The notes under the pieces: model-generated
Databases searched by the model: none
Seen by the model: the letters and a program-made list of their open reading frames with translations, nothing else
Told to the model about the DNA's origin: nothing
Shown here: positions 1-7,627 of the stretch, in pieces
Layout: the number at the start of each line of letters is the position of its first letter
Numbering within the stretch: position 1 is the stretch's first letter
Source of the DNA: Undibacterium pigrum
Lineage (GTDB): Bacteria; Pseudomonadota; Gammaproteobacteria; Burkholderiales; Burkholderiaceae_D
Length of the DNA: 64,000 bases
Assembly (NCBI RefSeq): GCF_003201815.1
Contig: NZ_QJKB01000001.1
Location: forward strand, 620,001 to 684,000
Direction of reading: 5' to 3'
Made by a program: the position numbers and the translations under genes

Positions 1-291
1 TACGCAGACCACGGCATCAGGCATGGTTTCATCCGGGCGCTTGCCAGTGACTACTTCCTGGGTAATTTTTTCATCGGGAGTGATGGCATGCAGGCTATAG
101 GTGCCAGGCAAATCCAGTACTTGCCATTGACGTCCAGTGTCAGAGCGAAATTTACCTTCTTTTCGTTCTATTGTGACACCTGCATAGTTTGCTACTTTTT
201 GCCGCGCACCCGTCAATCGATTGAAGAGTGCAGTTTTTCCGCAGTTAGGGTTACCGACAAGAGCAATGAGCGGAGAAAACAATTCTTTCAC
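1..291 (-). CDS. feoB: FeoB ferrous iron transporter, N-terminal part (cut by window edge)
   Basis: This is the N-terminal GTPase (G) domain of the inner-membrane Fe(II) transporter FeoB; the rest lies left of the window. The frame shows the P-loop GNPNCGKT, the switch region around ANYAGVTIE and the G3 motif DLPGTYSL, all diagnostic of FeoB. I place the start at a GTG at 291-289, which shares one base with the feoA stop codon and has AGGA a few bases upstream; no ATG is available near the P-loop. The overlap indicates translational coupling with feoA. Confidence 0.95.
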   Translation of the reverse strand, partial: MKELFSPLIALVGNPNCGKTALFNRLTGARQKVANYAGVTIERKEGKFRSDTGRQWQVLDLPGTYSLHAITPDEKITQEVVTGKRPDETMPDAVVCV

Positions 292-617
292 TATGTTCCT
301 ACTTTTCCTGAGTGAGTAACGCTAATGGGAGCATGGCCGGGAGTGACCCCAATCAGGGCTGCTTCAAAATTTCGTAATGCAAAGGTTGACTGCCCAATCC
401 GGACAGCCAGTGGTTCTCCACCAAAATAACCTTTGTGCAATATCTTTACGGATTCGCCTTTGACAAAACCTAATTCTTTCAGACGACGGGTAATATTGAA
501 CAGGCTTTCATCCTTTGCATCGCCTTGTTCCTGCACATCTTCAACGACACCAGAATCACCGACTTTCATCAGATTCAATGTGGTAGAAATTGCTTGCTGT
601 AATGGCAAACTGCTCAT
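291..617 (-). CDS. feoA: FeoA ferrous iron transport accessory protein
   Basis: A 108-residue protein with a FeoA (SH3-like) domain at about residues 35-100, including the stretch KELGFVKGESVKILHKG that is typical of the family. FeoA works at the inner membrane with FeoB in ferrous iron uptake. The N-terminal ~30 residues extend slightly beyond the minimal ~75-residue FeoA. It is the first gene of the feoAB operon, is coupled to feoB by a one-base overlap, and has a Fur-box-like sequence about 40-60 bases upstream of its ATG, so iron repression by Fur is likely. Confidence 0.93.
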   Translation of the reverse strand: MSSLPLQQAISTTLNLMKVGDSGVVEDVQEQGDAKDESLFNITRRLKELGFVKGESVKILHKGYFGGEPLAVRIGQSTFALRNFEAALIGVTPGHAPISVTHSGKVGT

Positions 618-657
618 TGCTAAATTCCCGTGGCAAGAAAAATATGTAACTCTAAAT

Positions 658-676
658 GATAATGAGAATATATATC
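658..676 (-). promoter_or_regulatory. Putative Fur box upstream of feoAB
   Basis: The AT-rich run begins GATAATGAGAATATATAT, which matches the left two thirds of the classical Fur consensus (GATAATGATAAT...) very well. It sits 41 bases upstream of the feoA ATG, where a repressor would cover the promoter. The right arm is weaker. The call rests on sequence match and on the iron-transport gene downstream. Confidence 0.65.
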
Positions 677-841
677 AATAGCGATTATGTTTCAATCGCA
701 ATAGGTGGCTGAAAGGGGCTGCTTTGCGCTTACTCATACTTAAATTCAATTATTTTTCTTTAAGTAACAAATTTATTTTTTTGTTAATTTCCCTCAAGAT
801 GCCAGTGCCCAAATCAGTGCTTGCGTAAATGCTGTTGTAAA

Positions 842-870
842 GAATATAGTTGCAATGTACAACTATATTC
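842..870. promoter_or_regulatory. Perfect 11-bp inverted repeat, likely MarR-type operator
   Basis: GAATATAGTTG and CAACTATATTC form a perfect 11-bp inverted repeat around a 7-base spacer, ending 10 bases before the ATG at 880. MarR-family dimers commonly bind such dyads, and the gene directly downstream encodes a MarR domain, so autoregulation is the simplest reading. The repeat overlaps a potential TTG start at 850, which argues that translation begins at 880. Confidence 0.75.
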
Positions 871-879
871 TTATTGATC

Positions 880-1875
880 ATGCATAACTCGACATCTGCA
901 TTGCCTGTTGAAGCAATTCGCGATGCATCTCGCAGACTGGTACGTGAACTTGGCTTCATGAAGCCGACATTGGCTGGCACCAGACTTCCTGCCTCCGCAG
1001 TACATGCATTAATCGAGATTGGTGACCATGGAATACACAGTGCCAGCGCACTTTGTGAGGTTTTGCAACTTGAGAAGTCCAGTGTCAGCCGGATGGTGCG
1101 CAAGCTGATAGAGGCCGGTGAGGCAATGGAAACCAGCAGTCAACAAGATGCACGGGAGAAGCAGCTTGCGCTGACAGTAAAAGGCAAGCAAACCCTGGCG
1201 GCCATAAATCAGTTTGCCCGGATACAAGTCTGTCGTGCTCTGGAAAACATTCCCTCGTCAACGCATGGAACAGTAAAAGAGGGCCTGGGCCTGTATGCAG
1301 AAGCCCTGGCAACTGTTCGCAAGAATGTGTCTCTTCCTGTTTCTACCGTATTTAATGACCTAAGTATTCAATGCGGTTATTGCCCGGGTGTACTTGGACG
1401 TACTATAGAAATGCATGCACACTATTATTCCCGCAATGCCGGATTTGGACATTTCTTTGAAGCCAAAGTGGCAAGTGGCATGGCAGATTTTATGGGGCGT
1501 CTGGATGCTCCGCGCAATCAAATTTGGTATGCAATCAAGGATGGGAAGATTGTCGCGACTATTGCAATCGACGGTGAAGATCTGGGCAGCAATATTGCCC
1601 ACCTGCGCTGGTTTATTGTTGATGACGGATTGCGGGGCAGCGGTATGGGCAGGCGCTTGCTTAAAGAGGCGGTGTCATTCTGTGATGAGCAGCAATTCAG
1701 TGAAATTCAATTGTGGACGTTTAACGGGCTGGATGCCGCACGACGTCTGTATGAGGATGCAGGTTTTGCTCTGATTGAAGAGCTGACTGGCAGGCAATGG
1801 GGGGAAGAGGTTATAGAGCAAAAATTCTCCCGCCCACGTCCGATAACTCTGTCGTCAAGCTATAGTGCTGAATAG
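880..1875 (+). CDS. MarR-GNAT fusion: winged-helix regulator with C-terminal N-acetyltransferase domain
   Basis: About 331 residues. The N-terminal half is a MarR winged helix, with the recognition-helix region around LQLEKSSVSRMVRKLIEAG. The C-terminal half (about residues 155-305) is a GNAT fold with the acetyl-CoA loop motif GLRGSGMGRRLL. Such fusions are common in Burkholderiales; ligand and acetyl acceptor are unknown. I prefer the ATG at 880 over a TTG at 850 because the upstream start would lie inside the operator-like palindrome. The gene is transcribed away from feoAB and is probably autoregulated. Confidence 0.88.
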   Translation: MHNSTSALPVEAIRDASRRLVRELGFMKPTLAGTRLPASAVHALIEIGDHGIHSASALCEVLQLEKSSVSRMVRKLIEAGEAMETSSQQDAREKQLALTVKGKQTLAAINQFARIQVCRALENIPSSTHGTVKEGLGLYAEALATVRKNVSLPVSTVFNDLSIQCGYCPGVLGRTIEMHAHYYSRNAGFGHFFEAKVASGMADFMGRLDAPRNQIWYAIKDGKIVATIAIDGEDLGSNIAHLRWFIVDDGLRGSGMGRRLLKEAVSFCDEQQFSEIQLWTFNGLDAARRLYEDAGFALIEELTGRQWGEEVIEQKFSRPRPITLSSSYSAE

Positions 1876-1905
1876 CTATATAGCGATAGCAGATTTGAGT
1901 GCCTG

Positions 1906-2412
1906 TTATTTTCTTCGAAAATCCATGACCCAATTGGTTTCCCATGTGATGCCGCCATCAACTGAGAAAGCCTGCTCCCAGCGTGGTTGATCTGCGCTTG
2001 GTATGCTCCACAAAAAACGCACACGTATCGCCTGGCCAGCGAAGGTGTCATCAGCATAAAACTCACCAGTGCCATTCTCAAACCGGCCTTGCATAGGTAC
2101 GTCCAGATGCGTGGGGTAGCGGCCATCCAGCCACCAGATTGACCATATGCCTTTGTCCGCATCATATGAGCGCAAAGTGGCTGCGCGATAGGTTCCACCT
2201 GGCATGTCCAGCAGGTTGTCATCCATATTGCCTGCGCCGCCCAGAATACTAATGACGGATGTGTGGCCACTAAACTCCAGCCATTCATCACAATTGGCAA
2301 GCCTTTCCTTCAGGCGACGATGCTTTACCTGCCAGTTACCGATAAAAAAATCAAAATCACCGACGCCGGAGAAGTGGGTCGCGTTGTTTATCGAATTGTT
2401 TGCTGAATTCAT
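1906..2412 (-). CDS. DUF1579-like small protein
   Basis: About 168 residues, no signal peptide or membrane segment. The N-terminal motif DFDFFIGNWQVKHRRLK, and the later conserved Trp/Gly pattern (SIWWLDGR, GEFYADDTF, RVRFLWS), are typical of proteins annotated as DUF1579, a predicted lipocalin-like beta-barrel family of unknown function. I chose the ATG at 2412 because an AGGAG sits five bases upstream; a further in-frame start at 2448 lacks this. It is divergent from the WYL regulator at 2512, which may control it. Confidence 0.72.
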   Translation of the reverse strand: MNSANNSINNATHFSGVGDFDFFIGNWQVKHRRLKERLANCDEWLEFSGHTSVISILGGAGNMDDNLLDMPGGTYRAATLRSYDADKGIWSIWWLDGRYPTHLDVPMQGRFENGTGEFYADDTFAGQAIRVRFLWSIPSADQPRWEQAFSVDGGITWETNWVMDFRRK

Positions 2413-2470
2413 GTTTTCTCCTGAATAGATTTGCTCCGGTTGAAGCAATGTCGGTGAGAATACTGAATAT

Positions 2471-2491
2471 ATAGGGCATAATTTATCCTAT
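2471..2491. promoter_or_regulatory. Imperfect dyad in the divergent promoter region of the WYL regulator
   Basis: ATAGG and CCTAT arms flank an AT-rich 11-base centre, placed about 20 bases upstream of the WYL regulator start and about 60 upstream of the divergent gene. Position and symmetry suggest an operator for the regulator, but the dyad is imperfect and short. Confidence 0.35.
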
Positions 2492-2511
2492 TAAATGTGT
2501 AAACTTGGCCT

Positions 2512-3477
2512 ATGTCTCACAGTTATCATCCAACCACACGTGTACTGGCTTTGCTGGAGCTCTTGCAAAACCACGGGCAGCTTAGTGGTGGTGACCTGGC
2601 GCAGATGCTGGATATTGACCGGCGCAGCCTGCGTCGCTATATCGTCACACTAGAAGAAATGGGCATACCCATCATGACTTCCCGGGGACGTCACGGTGGC
2701 TATTCCATCATGCCTGGTTTTAAGTTGCCACCCATGATGTTTAATGAAGAGGAAGGATTTGCTATCTTCATCGCACTGTCTGCCGCGCGCCAGATGAAGT
2801 TGCTGGATGTTGCATCTTCCATAGAGAGTGCACAGTCAAAACTGCAAAGAATCTTGCCTGAAAAAATCAGGCAAAGACTGTTGGCAGCAGATGTGGCGAT
2901 AGAGTTCAATCTCCAGTCAGCAGCCATTCCGGCTGACAAGGAAATGTTGGCGATGCTAAGCCATGCCATCGCTCATAAGCAAACCGTCCAGTTTCGATAT
3001 CGTGGAGCAAATGAGGTGGAAAGCGAGAGGGCGGTCGATGTTTACGGAATGGCATTCCATGCCGCCTGCTGGTATTTCGTCGGTTTTTGTCATTTGCGAC
3101 AAGATATACGCAGCTTCAGGCTGGACAGGCTAGGACATATTGACTTGCTTAAGCACGACTTTGACGCTCCCGTCAATTTTAGCGCACTCGGTTATTTGCG
3201 CAGCACAGTGGCGACCATTCCACGAAACTACAGTGTGGAAGTGTTGTTGAAAACAGATTTGCAAAGCGCGCGCAAATATCTGTCTGATGCCATTGCCGTG
3301 CTGGAGCAAACGAACGAAGGAGTGCTGCTATACAACCAGTCAGAAGATTTGAGCTGGTTTGCAAGACAGCTGGCATCCCTGCCTTTTGATTTTGAAATTC
3401 GCAAACCTGCAAAATTGCAGGATGAGCTCAGGAGATTGGCGCATCATTTATTGGTGCAATTCTCGTCAGAAATCTAG
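2512..3477 (+). CDS. YafY-type transcriptional regulator (HTH_11 + WYL domains)
   Basis: About 321 residues. An N-terminal winged helix (ARVLALLELLQ-like start, then a DIDRRSLRRYIVTLEEMG recognition region and the beta-wing GRHGGY) is followed by a WYL ligand-binding domain (about residues 140-220) with HAACWYFVGFCHLRQDIRSFRLDRL, and a C-terminal WCX-like extension. This architecture is that of one-component regulators that sense small ligands or nucleotides. It is divergent from the DUF1579-like gene, a usual arrangement for a regulator and its target. Confidence 0.9.
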   Translation: MSHSYHPTTRVLALLELLQNHGQLSGGDLAQMLDIDRRSLRRYIVTLEEMGIPIMTSRGRHGGYSIMPGFKLPPMMFNEEEGFAIFIALSAARQMKLLDVASSIESAQSKLQRILPEKIRQRLLAADVAIEFNLQSAAIPADKEMLAMLSHAIAHKQTVQFRYRGANEVESERAVDVYGMAFHAACWYFVGFCHLRQDIRSFRLDRLGHIDLLKHDFDAPVNFSALGYLRSTVATIPRNYSVEVLLKTDLQSARKYLSDAIAVLEQTNEGVLLYNQSEDLSWFARQLASLPFDFEIRKPAKLQDELRRLAHHLLVQFSSEI

Positions 3478-3569
3478 AGAAAACGCTACACACAATACAA
3501 TTTCCTCTTTAAATGAAGAATTTATTCTTATAAAGACTTGTTAATTGCAGAAAGTTATGACAAGATGGC

Positions 3570-3887
3570 ATGGTGAAAAATAAAGAAGATTTTCAAAGTA
3601 GCAAATATATGAACATCCAGACCACTTATCAACCGCTGAATCAAACAAGCTTGAGCCTCGCGGCGCGGGCAGGGCGTTTGCTCGGCAAGTGGATGGAGGT
3701 AAGTGAAGTGAATGAGCCGATTGGCGCCGTAGCTGATGGTTTTTCTGCAGAATCAATGGAGTCAATTTCTGCACCCCTGACGGCGAGTACGACAGCGGCA
3801 GATTTTTGCGACCAGGATCAGGATGGTGGCTGGGAGCTGGCATTTCACAGGACAATCATGATGGACATTCGGGGTGCTAACCCTTGA
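3570..3887 (+). CDS. Hypothetical small protein
   Basis: A 105-codon open frame (or 92 codons from the ATG at 3609) followed 45 bases later by a clear intrinsic terminator. I do not recognise the protein: it is Ala/Ser/Glu-rich, with no signal peptide or membrane segment. No convincing ribosome-binding site precedes either start, and an open frame of similar length runs on the other strand, so coding status is uncertain. The terminator could equally serve the WYL gene upstream. Confidence 0.35.
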   Translation: MVKNKEDFQSSKYMNIQTTYQPLNQTSLSLAARAGRLLGKWMEVSEVNEPIGAVADGFSAESMESISAPLTASTTAADFCDQDQDGGWELAFHRTIMMDIRGANP

Positions 3888-3931
3888 AATCAGAGAAGCA
3901 GACAAGAGGCTGCTTACTGAATCGAGAGCTG

Positions 3932-3966
3932 AAAAGCCCGGATGCCTGCAAAGCTCCGGGCTTTTT
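3932..3966 (+). terminator. Rho-independent terminator
   Basis: AAAAGCCCGGA and TCCGGGCTTTTT form an 11-bp GC-centred stem with a 12-base loop, ending in a U-run. It would end transcripts of the upstream plus-strand genes. Confidence 0.85.
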
Positions 3967-4146
3967 GCCTTTTATGGTTTTTAAAATTCATGCTTGGAAA
4001 GATGCGTTTTACAAGCCCAGTAGTAAAACCCGCCGTTTGGCGGTCGTGCCGGAAAACGCCGGATAACACGGGATTCTTTAACAATTCGGGAAGATGTATT
4101 GATAGACCTTGACACTCGTGCTCATAGCATGCAGTGGTAAGGGATG

Positions 4147-4217
4147 TGCTGTGAATATCCTTTGATATTCACAGCATGTTAAAAATGACTTGAGATCAGG
4201 TTATTTTTAACATGCTG
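4147..4217. repeat. Two overlapping perfect inverted repeats that share one arm
   Basis: The first stem pairs 4147-4159 with 4164-4176 (13 bp, 4-base loop). The second pairs 4172-4186 with 4203-4217 (15 bp, extendable with G-U pairs). Bases 4172-4176 belong to both, so in RNA the two hairpins are mutually exclusive at the shared segment. The block lies in a ~370-base gene-free stretch (3967-4336) upstream of a small conserved gene; smaller GC-rich dyads (4030-4043, 4049-4062) precede it. It could be an attenuator-like leader, a REP-like element or a protein-binding site. Confidence 0.7.
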
Positions 4218-4336
4218 TTGCGTTTCATTTTGTGATGAAGCCTATACTTTGAATATGGGTAAGTTATCGGGAAAAATATCCATGTCAGATTGACGCATGT
4301 AATTTGTCATCCTATAAAAACAAGAAAAATAGAACT

Positions 4337-4570
4337 ATGTTTATGATTTATTGGTCCATCTCGATTGATGGACAAGAGCAGGCATGCTCCAGAGAGTTTG
4401 CCAATGACCGCATGGTGGATGCATTGCAGTTCACCGAATCTCTACGAACAGAGCAACGACAGGGTGCAGCAATTCGCCATATCACCATGTCCAGTGAAAA
4501 CCCAGATTCGGTGGGTCATGCAGGTGTTGCAGATCCAGGGCCTGAATACTCATGGAAAAAGCGTCGCTAG
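4337..4570 (+). CDS. Small conserved-looking hypothetical protein
   Basis: About 77 residues from the ATG at 4337. The pattern (short beta-strand MIYWSISIDG, a helix VDALQFTESLRTEQRQG, a strand IRHITMSSENPDSVG, then a Trp-Lys-Lys-Arg-Arg terminus) resembles a family of small uncharacterised Burkholderiales proteins that end in W-K-K-R-R; I recall the family but know no function. The ribosome-binding site is weak, and a TTG start at 4304 is also possible. It lies upstream of the HNH gene with a ~200-base gap. Confidence 0.6.
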   Translation: MFMIYWSISIDGQEQACSREFANDRMVDALQFTESLRTEQRQGAAIRHITMSSENPDSVGHAGVADPGPEYSWKKRR

Positions 4571-4769
4571 ACGCAACTATGCACCTACACAAGCATGTAA
4601 TTCAAATTCCATTCATGCGAATTGGACGAATTTAAGCAATCATGCCTTACAGCATCAGCAATTCGTGCCTACAATGAAAGAGCAGGTCATCATAGCGGTG
4701 ACAGGTTCAGTGAGTTTTATCAGTCCTTCTTCCCAAATTGGAAAAACATCCCATATAAACAGGTGATGT

Positions 4770-5330
4770 ATGCAACAAATATTGGTTTTGGATATAGCAG
4801 GAGTACCTTATGACTGGATAAGTCAGAATGATGCTGCGACTCAGTACGCCGCAAAAAAAGTGGCATGGGATATTGGTGACCAGGTCTTCATGCTGCGCGG
4901 TGGCTATAACAAGGATGGTGAACAGTCAAAAATTTTGATCAAACCCATCATCTCCATACGTAATAGTGAACGCATGTCGAGGAATAGTCGTCATCAGATT
5001 CCATTGGGTGATGGCAACCGCCTGCTATATGCCAGGGACAGGCATATCTGTGCCTATTGTGGTGAGACCTTTCCTTATCAGGAACTGTCACGTGACCATA
5101 TTCTGCCCAGTTCTCGTGGCGGGAAAGATGTCTGGGAAAACTGCGTGACTGCCTGCAAAGATTGTAACCATGCGAAGGGTAACAAGTTCGTACATGATTT
5201 CAAGCCTTTGATTTATGTGCCATATGCACCTTGCCGTTTTGAGCATTTCATTTTGAGCGGCAGGAATGTGATTGCCGATCAACTGGAATATCTGTCAGCA
5301 AAGTTACCCAGACACAGTCGTTTGTTGTAA
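4770..5330 (+). CDS. HNH endonuclease domain protein
   Basis: About 186 residues. The C-terminal half carries a zinc-bound HNH core: CAYCGETFPYQELSRDH, then PSSRGGKDVWENCVTACKDCNHAKGNK. The two CxxC pairs, the RDH histidine and the N/H of CNHAKG are all present, so the nuclease fold looks intact. The N-terminal ~90 residues are uncharacterised. Proteins of this type (McrA-like, stand-alone) occur singly in many betaproteobacteria, and a restriction or repair role is possible but not shown by neighbours here. Confidence 0.87.
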   Translation: MQQILVLDIAGVPYDWISQNDAATQYAAKKVAWDIGDQVFMLRGGYNKDGEQSKILIKPIISIRNSERMSRNSRHQIPLGDGNRLLYARDRHICAYCGETFPYQELSRDHILPSSRGGKDVWENCVTACKDCNHAKGNKFVHDFKPLIYVPYAPCRFEHFILSGRNVIADQLEYLSAKLPRHSRLL

Positions 5331-5435
5331 AAATGTTGTAAGTAGCAAAGCATGAGTCCTGCGGCACTTTGCGGGATCCATGCTTTTTCATACGAGTCAT
5401 TCGTGAACAGATTCTCAATCTTATGCCTTGATTTA

Positions 5436-5458
5436 AAAATGTATTTACAATACATGTT
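5436..5458. promoter_or_regulatory. Putative NsrR site 1 upstream of hmp
   Basis: Half-sites AAAATGTATTT and CAATACATGTT flank one base, giving the 11-1-11 layout of NsrR sites; by eye 17 of 22 positions match the consensus halves AAGATGCATTT and AAATGCATCTT. It is about 110 bases upstream of the hmp start, and nsrR is the next gene but one. Confidence 0.68.
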
Positions 5459-5534
5459 ATAAGCTTTATGATGCTGCATATCGCAATGAACTCCCCGGTT
5501 TGTTTAAAGCTGATTAGCCATTAATTTAACTTTA

Positions 5535-5557
5535 AACATGTATTTTATATATATCTA
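5535..5557. promoter_or_regulatory. Putative NsrR site 2 just upstream of hmp
   Basis: Left half AACATGTATTT fits the NsrR half-site in 9 of 11 positions and the right half ATATATATCTA in 7 of 11. It ends 11 bases before the hmp ATG, where binding would block initiation. It is weaker than site 1. Confidence 0.5.
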
Positions 5558-5568
5558 TAGAATTGAAT

Positions 5569-6786
5569 ATGTTAGACCTTCATACAAGAAATCTAGTTAA
5601 AGCCACAGTCCCTGTATTGAAAGAACATGGCGTTACATTGACGCGTCATTTTTATGCACGCATGTTTGCACATAATCCCGAATTGAAGCCTGTTTTCAAT
5701 CAGGGTAATCAGCAAGCGGGCAGTCAGCAACAAGCACTCGCAATGGCAGTACTGGCATATGCGGAGCATATAGATAACCCCATAGTGCTGATGCCCGTAT
5801 TGACCCTGGTTGCCAATAAGCATGTAAGTGTAGGTATCAGGGCTGAACATTATCCAATTGTAGGTATGCATTTGCTGGCATCGATCAAGGAAGTATTGGG
5901 AGATGCTGCCAGCGATGAGCTGTTGGCAGCCTGGGCTGCAGCATATGGGCAACTGGCAGACGTTCTGATTGCGCAGGAAGCGGCAATTTATGCAAAAGCA
6001 GCCATGACACCCGGCGGCTGGACAGGATGGCGCAGTTTCGTCATCAGCAAAAAAGTCATTGAAAGCGAAGAGATCACTTCTTTTTATTTACGACCTGCGG
6101 ATGGCGGCTCAGTACCGGATTACAAACCTGGCCAGTACATCTCGGTCAAAGTCTTTGTGCCAGAACTGGGCATGATGCAACCACGCCAGTACAGCCTTTC
6201 TTGTGCTCCGGGGCAGGAGTATTTGCGCATCTCAGTCAAGCGTGAAGCAGAAATGGCAGAAAAACCTGCAGGCCTGGTATCCAATGTGCTGCACAGGGAT
6301 TGTCAAGAAGGCGCAATACTTGATGTGGCACCGCCGATGGGTGACTATGTCTTGCATGAAGACCGGGACACGCCTGTGGTATTGATCAGCGCTGGCGTTG
6401 GCGTAACACCCAAGCTGGCTATGCTGGAACATTTGCTGAAACAAAACACGGCACGCAAGGTTCGCTTTGTGCATGCCTGCCGTCACGGAGGCGTACATGC
6501 CTTCAAACAGCAAGTGCGGGAAATGAGTGAGCAACATGCGCAAGTCAAATCACTGACCTACTATGAAGTGCCGCGTGCAGAAGACCGGGCGTCAGTTGAT
6601 TACGATCAGAAGGGCAGACTGGATTTGCAAGCGGTAGCAAGTGACTTCATACTTCCCGACGCTGATTATTATGTCTGTGGGCCGCGTTCATTCATGCAGG
6701 CGCAAATCAGCAGTCTGCAAAACCTGGGAGTTGCACCAGCACGCATACATAAAGAAGCTTTCGGTAGTGGTGGATTTGCTCACTGA
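5569..6786 (+). CDS. hmp: Flavohaemoprotein, nitric oxide dioxygenase
   Basis: About 405 residues with full Hmp architecture: globin domain (1-~140) with the proximal haem His in NKHVSVGIRAEHY and the distal Tyr in HFYARMF, then a FAD domain (PRQYSLS) and an NAD(P)H domain (SAGVGVTPKLAMLEHL; YVCGPRSFM). It converts NO and O2 to nitrate in the cytoplasm. I start at the ATG at 5569 (MLDLHTRNLV) because it matches the family N-terminus; a TTG two codons earlier is unlikely. Two NsrR-like sites upstream and nsrR downstream indicate NO-responsive control. Confidence 0.96.
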   Translation: MLDLHTRNLVKATVPVLKEHGVTLTRHFYARMFAHNPELKPVFNQGNQQAGSQQQALAMAVLAYAEHIDNPIVLMPVLTLVANKHVSVGIRAEHYPIVGMHLLASIKEVLGDAASDELLAAWAAAYGQLADVLIAQEAAIYAKAAMTPGGWTGWRSFVISKKVIESEEITSFYLRPADGGSVPDYKPGQYISVKVFVPELGMMQPRQYSLSCAPGQEYLRISVKREAEMAEKPAGLVSNVLHRDCQEGAILDVAPPMGDYVLHEDRDTPVVLISAGVGVTPKLAMLEHLLKQNTARKVRFVHACRHGGVHAFKQQVREMSEQHAQVKSLTYYEVPRAEDRASVDYDQKGRLDLQAVASDFILPDADYYVCGPRSFMQAQISSLQNLGVAPARIHKEAFGSGGFAH

Positions 6787-6906
6787 TCAGACTATTCAGA
6801 CTATTCCCAAGCCATGGGTCAGAAGACCTGTGGCATTGCTTTGCTGCATATCTGTATTAATTGGTTTAACATGGGCAAGCTACAGGGAAACATCAGAAAA
6901 TTATTT

Positions 6907-7386
6907 ATGCAATTAACTCACTTTACCGATTTAGGTTTGCGCGTACTCATGTATCTGAGTCACAAAGACAGACAAGAGCCAGTCACAATAAGTGAAATTG
7001 CCAGCAAATTTTCTATTTCCCGCAATCATCTTGTCAAGGTAGTGCATTTTCTTGCGCAAAAAAACTGGATTATCACCACCAGAGGCAAAGGCGGGGGCAT
7101 GACCCTGGCCCGCGATATAAAAACGTATCGTCTGGGCAGCATCATCCGGGAACTGGAGGGCGGGGATGCACTTATCGATTGTGCGACGCCCCCTTGCGTA
7201 TTGCGTGGTAACTGTCAGCTCAAGTCGGTGCTGGATCGCGCCATGTCAGTGTTTTACAATGCGCTGGATGAATATACCTTGCAGGATGCCGTTGGTGGCA
7301 ATACGCAGGAAGCCATCATCATGCTGCATCGCTCAGGCATTGTTGATCAATCAAAGCTTCCATATCTGAGCCATGCTCAGAGCTGA
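6907..7386 (+). CDS. nsrR: NsrR, Rrf2-family [Fe-S] nitric-oxide-sensing repressor
   Basis: About 159 residues. The winged-helix N-terminus (MQLTHFTDLGLRVLMYL, ISRNHLVKVVHFLA, GKGGGMTLAR) and the three cluster cysteines at C92, C97 and C103 (DCATPPC then GNC) are those of NsrR. The ATG at 6907 gives the canonical N-terminus; an open frame upstream to 6814 is not part of it. It follows hmp by 120 bases and probably represses it until NO destroys the cluster. Confidence 0.93.
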   Translation: MQLTHFTDLGLRVLMYLSHKDRQEPVTISEIASKFSISRNHLVKVVHFLAQKNWIITTRGKGGGMTLARDIKTYRLGSIIRELEGGDALIDCATPPCVLRGNCQLKSVLDRAMSVFYNALDEYTLQDAVGGNTQEAIIMLHRSGIVDQSKLPYLSHAQS

Positions 7387-7627
7387 TACCTGAATTACTT
7401 CCTGTTTTTCTCCATGTAATTACTATTCACTGGCAAATTTCCCGCATTTGCCCAGCTATTGTTTAATCTTTATTATTGTCTATTAAAAATGTTAATATGC
7501 TTATAGAGTAATGTAATCTCAATAAACAACGGTGGCCTTCAAGCGCTGTCGAAACCGGTTTTGCCAGAATGATAGTTCGCTGGTCAGGGTGTCGATGTTG
7601 AGCTGTAAGCCAATGCCAGGAGTTTAA

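Noticed and set aside
850..879. TTG start extending the MarR-GNAT protein by ten residues
   Set aside because: It lies within the perfect inverted repeat and adds residues not typical of the family; ATG 880 is preferred.
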